64,000 bases of DNA. It comes from Parapristionchus giblindavisi. Lineage: Eukaryota; Nematoda; Chromadorea; Rhabditida; Diplogasteridae. Shown piece after piece: positions 63,409-64,000 of the stretch (position 1 is its first letter; every line of letters begins with the position of its first letter). Under the pieces are notes generated by a model that was not told where the DNA came from, made no database searches, and saw nothing but the letters and a program-made list of their open reading frames with translations. The stretch covers positions 1 through 64,000 of the forward strand of contig CALSFV010000662.1 of the NCBI GenBank assembly GCA_943737045.1, given 5' to 3'. Both the position numbers and the translations under genes were made by a program.

Positions 63409-64000
63409 TCCATCATTCTATTCAATATAGATTCAAACGTATTGCTTCTCGTCATGGAGCTAGTTTCGTATCTTCATCTCCATTCAGAATTACATCGAAT
63501 GAATTGGAAATCATATTTGATACGGTATTTCTTTTTATATCAACTGTAATTCAATCGATAAATTGGAGATGCAATGTATTCTGAAGAAAGAAGTAATGGA
63601 TAAGTTGGATGTGATAGCTGATGAAGTATTTCTTGTAAGTCATGATGATTGCATCAATACAATATATGAATGGTTCAATGTTTAGCTTGGATCATTGAAA
63701 CGTTTTCCATATAGTCGAGTAAGTGAGACCATCCTCCTTTCTTGTCTTACACTTCTTCGAGATCTTCTTCAACCTTTCTCTATTCTTGATCAACATTGTC
63801 CCATTGGAGACAAATTTGCTAAAGAGGTTACTGTATACAGTATCATTCAATCAATATCGTAATCTTTGTTACAGTTGAATTCATTTTGTATGGAAATCAT
63901 TCATGCTTCTGATGCATCACGAATATCGAATGATGATGAAAAGTGAGTATGGTAGTATTGATTGAGTTGTAGTGATCTTTGTAGGAGGACGGCTATTACA
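62393..64000 (+). CDS. Phosphatidylinositol 4-kinase III alpha, N-terminal part
   Basis: ATG at 62393 (MKEYDDFVFKNLQSMAV) opens a run of short exons to the window end. The helical repeat region reads NIRCSLIATSFYLLYCKPE, IVNVLVKNLSTLSQMKWVDD, TIQESFAFHFNTCLSEIA, MMKMISFILGLIRSFGRSNE and SLKRFPYSRVSETILLSCL. Order and spacing resemble the N-terminal solenoid of PI4KA (LLRLLKGLPKVYWVEES, ESFSFCLVTLLSDVA, CLIGISRAFGRYS). The kinase domain would lie beyond the window. PI4KA makes PI4P at the plasma membrane with TTC7 and EFR3 partners. A (AT)n microsatellite lies in an intron at 63368-63406. Confidence 0.7.

Overview
This is eukaryotic, almost certainly nematode, nuclear DNA. Genes are split into many small exons by introns that are mostly 40-100 bp, AT-rich and GT-AG. 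Several host proteins closely resemble their worm versions (myosin essential light chain, a ZIG-8/DPR-type Ig protein, IGF2BP/IMP, Rab35). All names come from reading spliced translations by eye. No database search was run, and the species and nematode clade are not resolved.

Layout: (1) 676-1966, minus strand: the 3' part of a hemopexin-repeat (matrix-metalloproteinase-type) gene, truncated and carrying two frame breaks. (2) About 1985-19100: a mobile, repeat-rich block bracketed by two related GC-rich islands. It holds low-complexity arrays, a multi-exon Tnp2/CACTA-like transposase (4871-10674), a second multi-exon protein with a possible BEN-like C-terminus (11147-13868), a decayed RSPRY1-like fragment (15234-16200), and an array of repeated exon-like modules, four of the five long hairpins in it sharing one loop sequence (16486-18784). 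(3) 19401-21690: a four-KH IGF2BP/IMP homologue. (4) 23391-27994: a leucine-rich-repeat membrane protein with a 1.9-kb terminal-inverted-repeat transposon in one intron. (5) 29398-30695, minus: MLC-3-type myosin light chain. (6) 31804-37327, minus: RNA polymerase III subunit RPC2. (7) 37391-38826: a giant palindrome flanked by TTAA. (8) 39288-57213: UBE2K, COX17, SEC20/BNIP1, PSMD10/gankyrin and a ZIG-8-like Ig gene, with about 7.3 kb of the block present twice in tandem. (9) 57831-59932, minus: Rab35. (10) 62393-64000: the N-terminal part of PI4-kinase III alpha, cut by the window end.

The host genes are unrelated housekeeping and neuromuscular genes with no visible operon logic. The duplication leaves one UBE2K and one zig-8 gene complete at its outer edges, makes second full copies of COX17, SEC20 and PSMD10, and creates a junction carrying the zig-8 5' exons next to the UBE2K 3' exon.

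The best candidates for something undescribed are the hairpin-bearing exon array at 16.5-18.8 kb and the two-gene transposon next to it. Next come the very recent 7.3-kb duplication and the TTAA-flanked palindrome.
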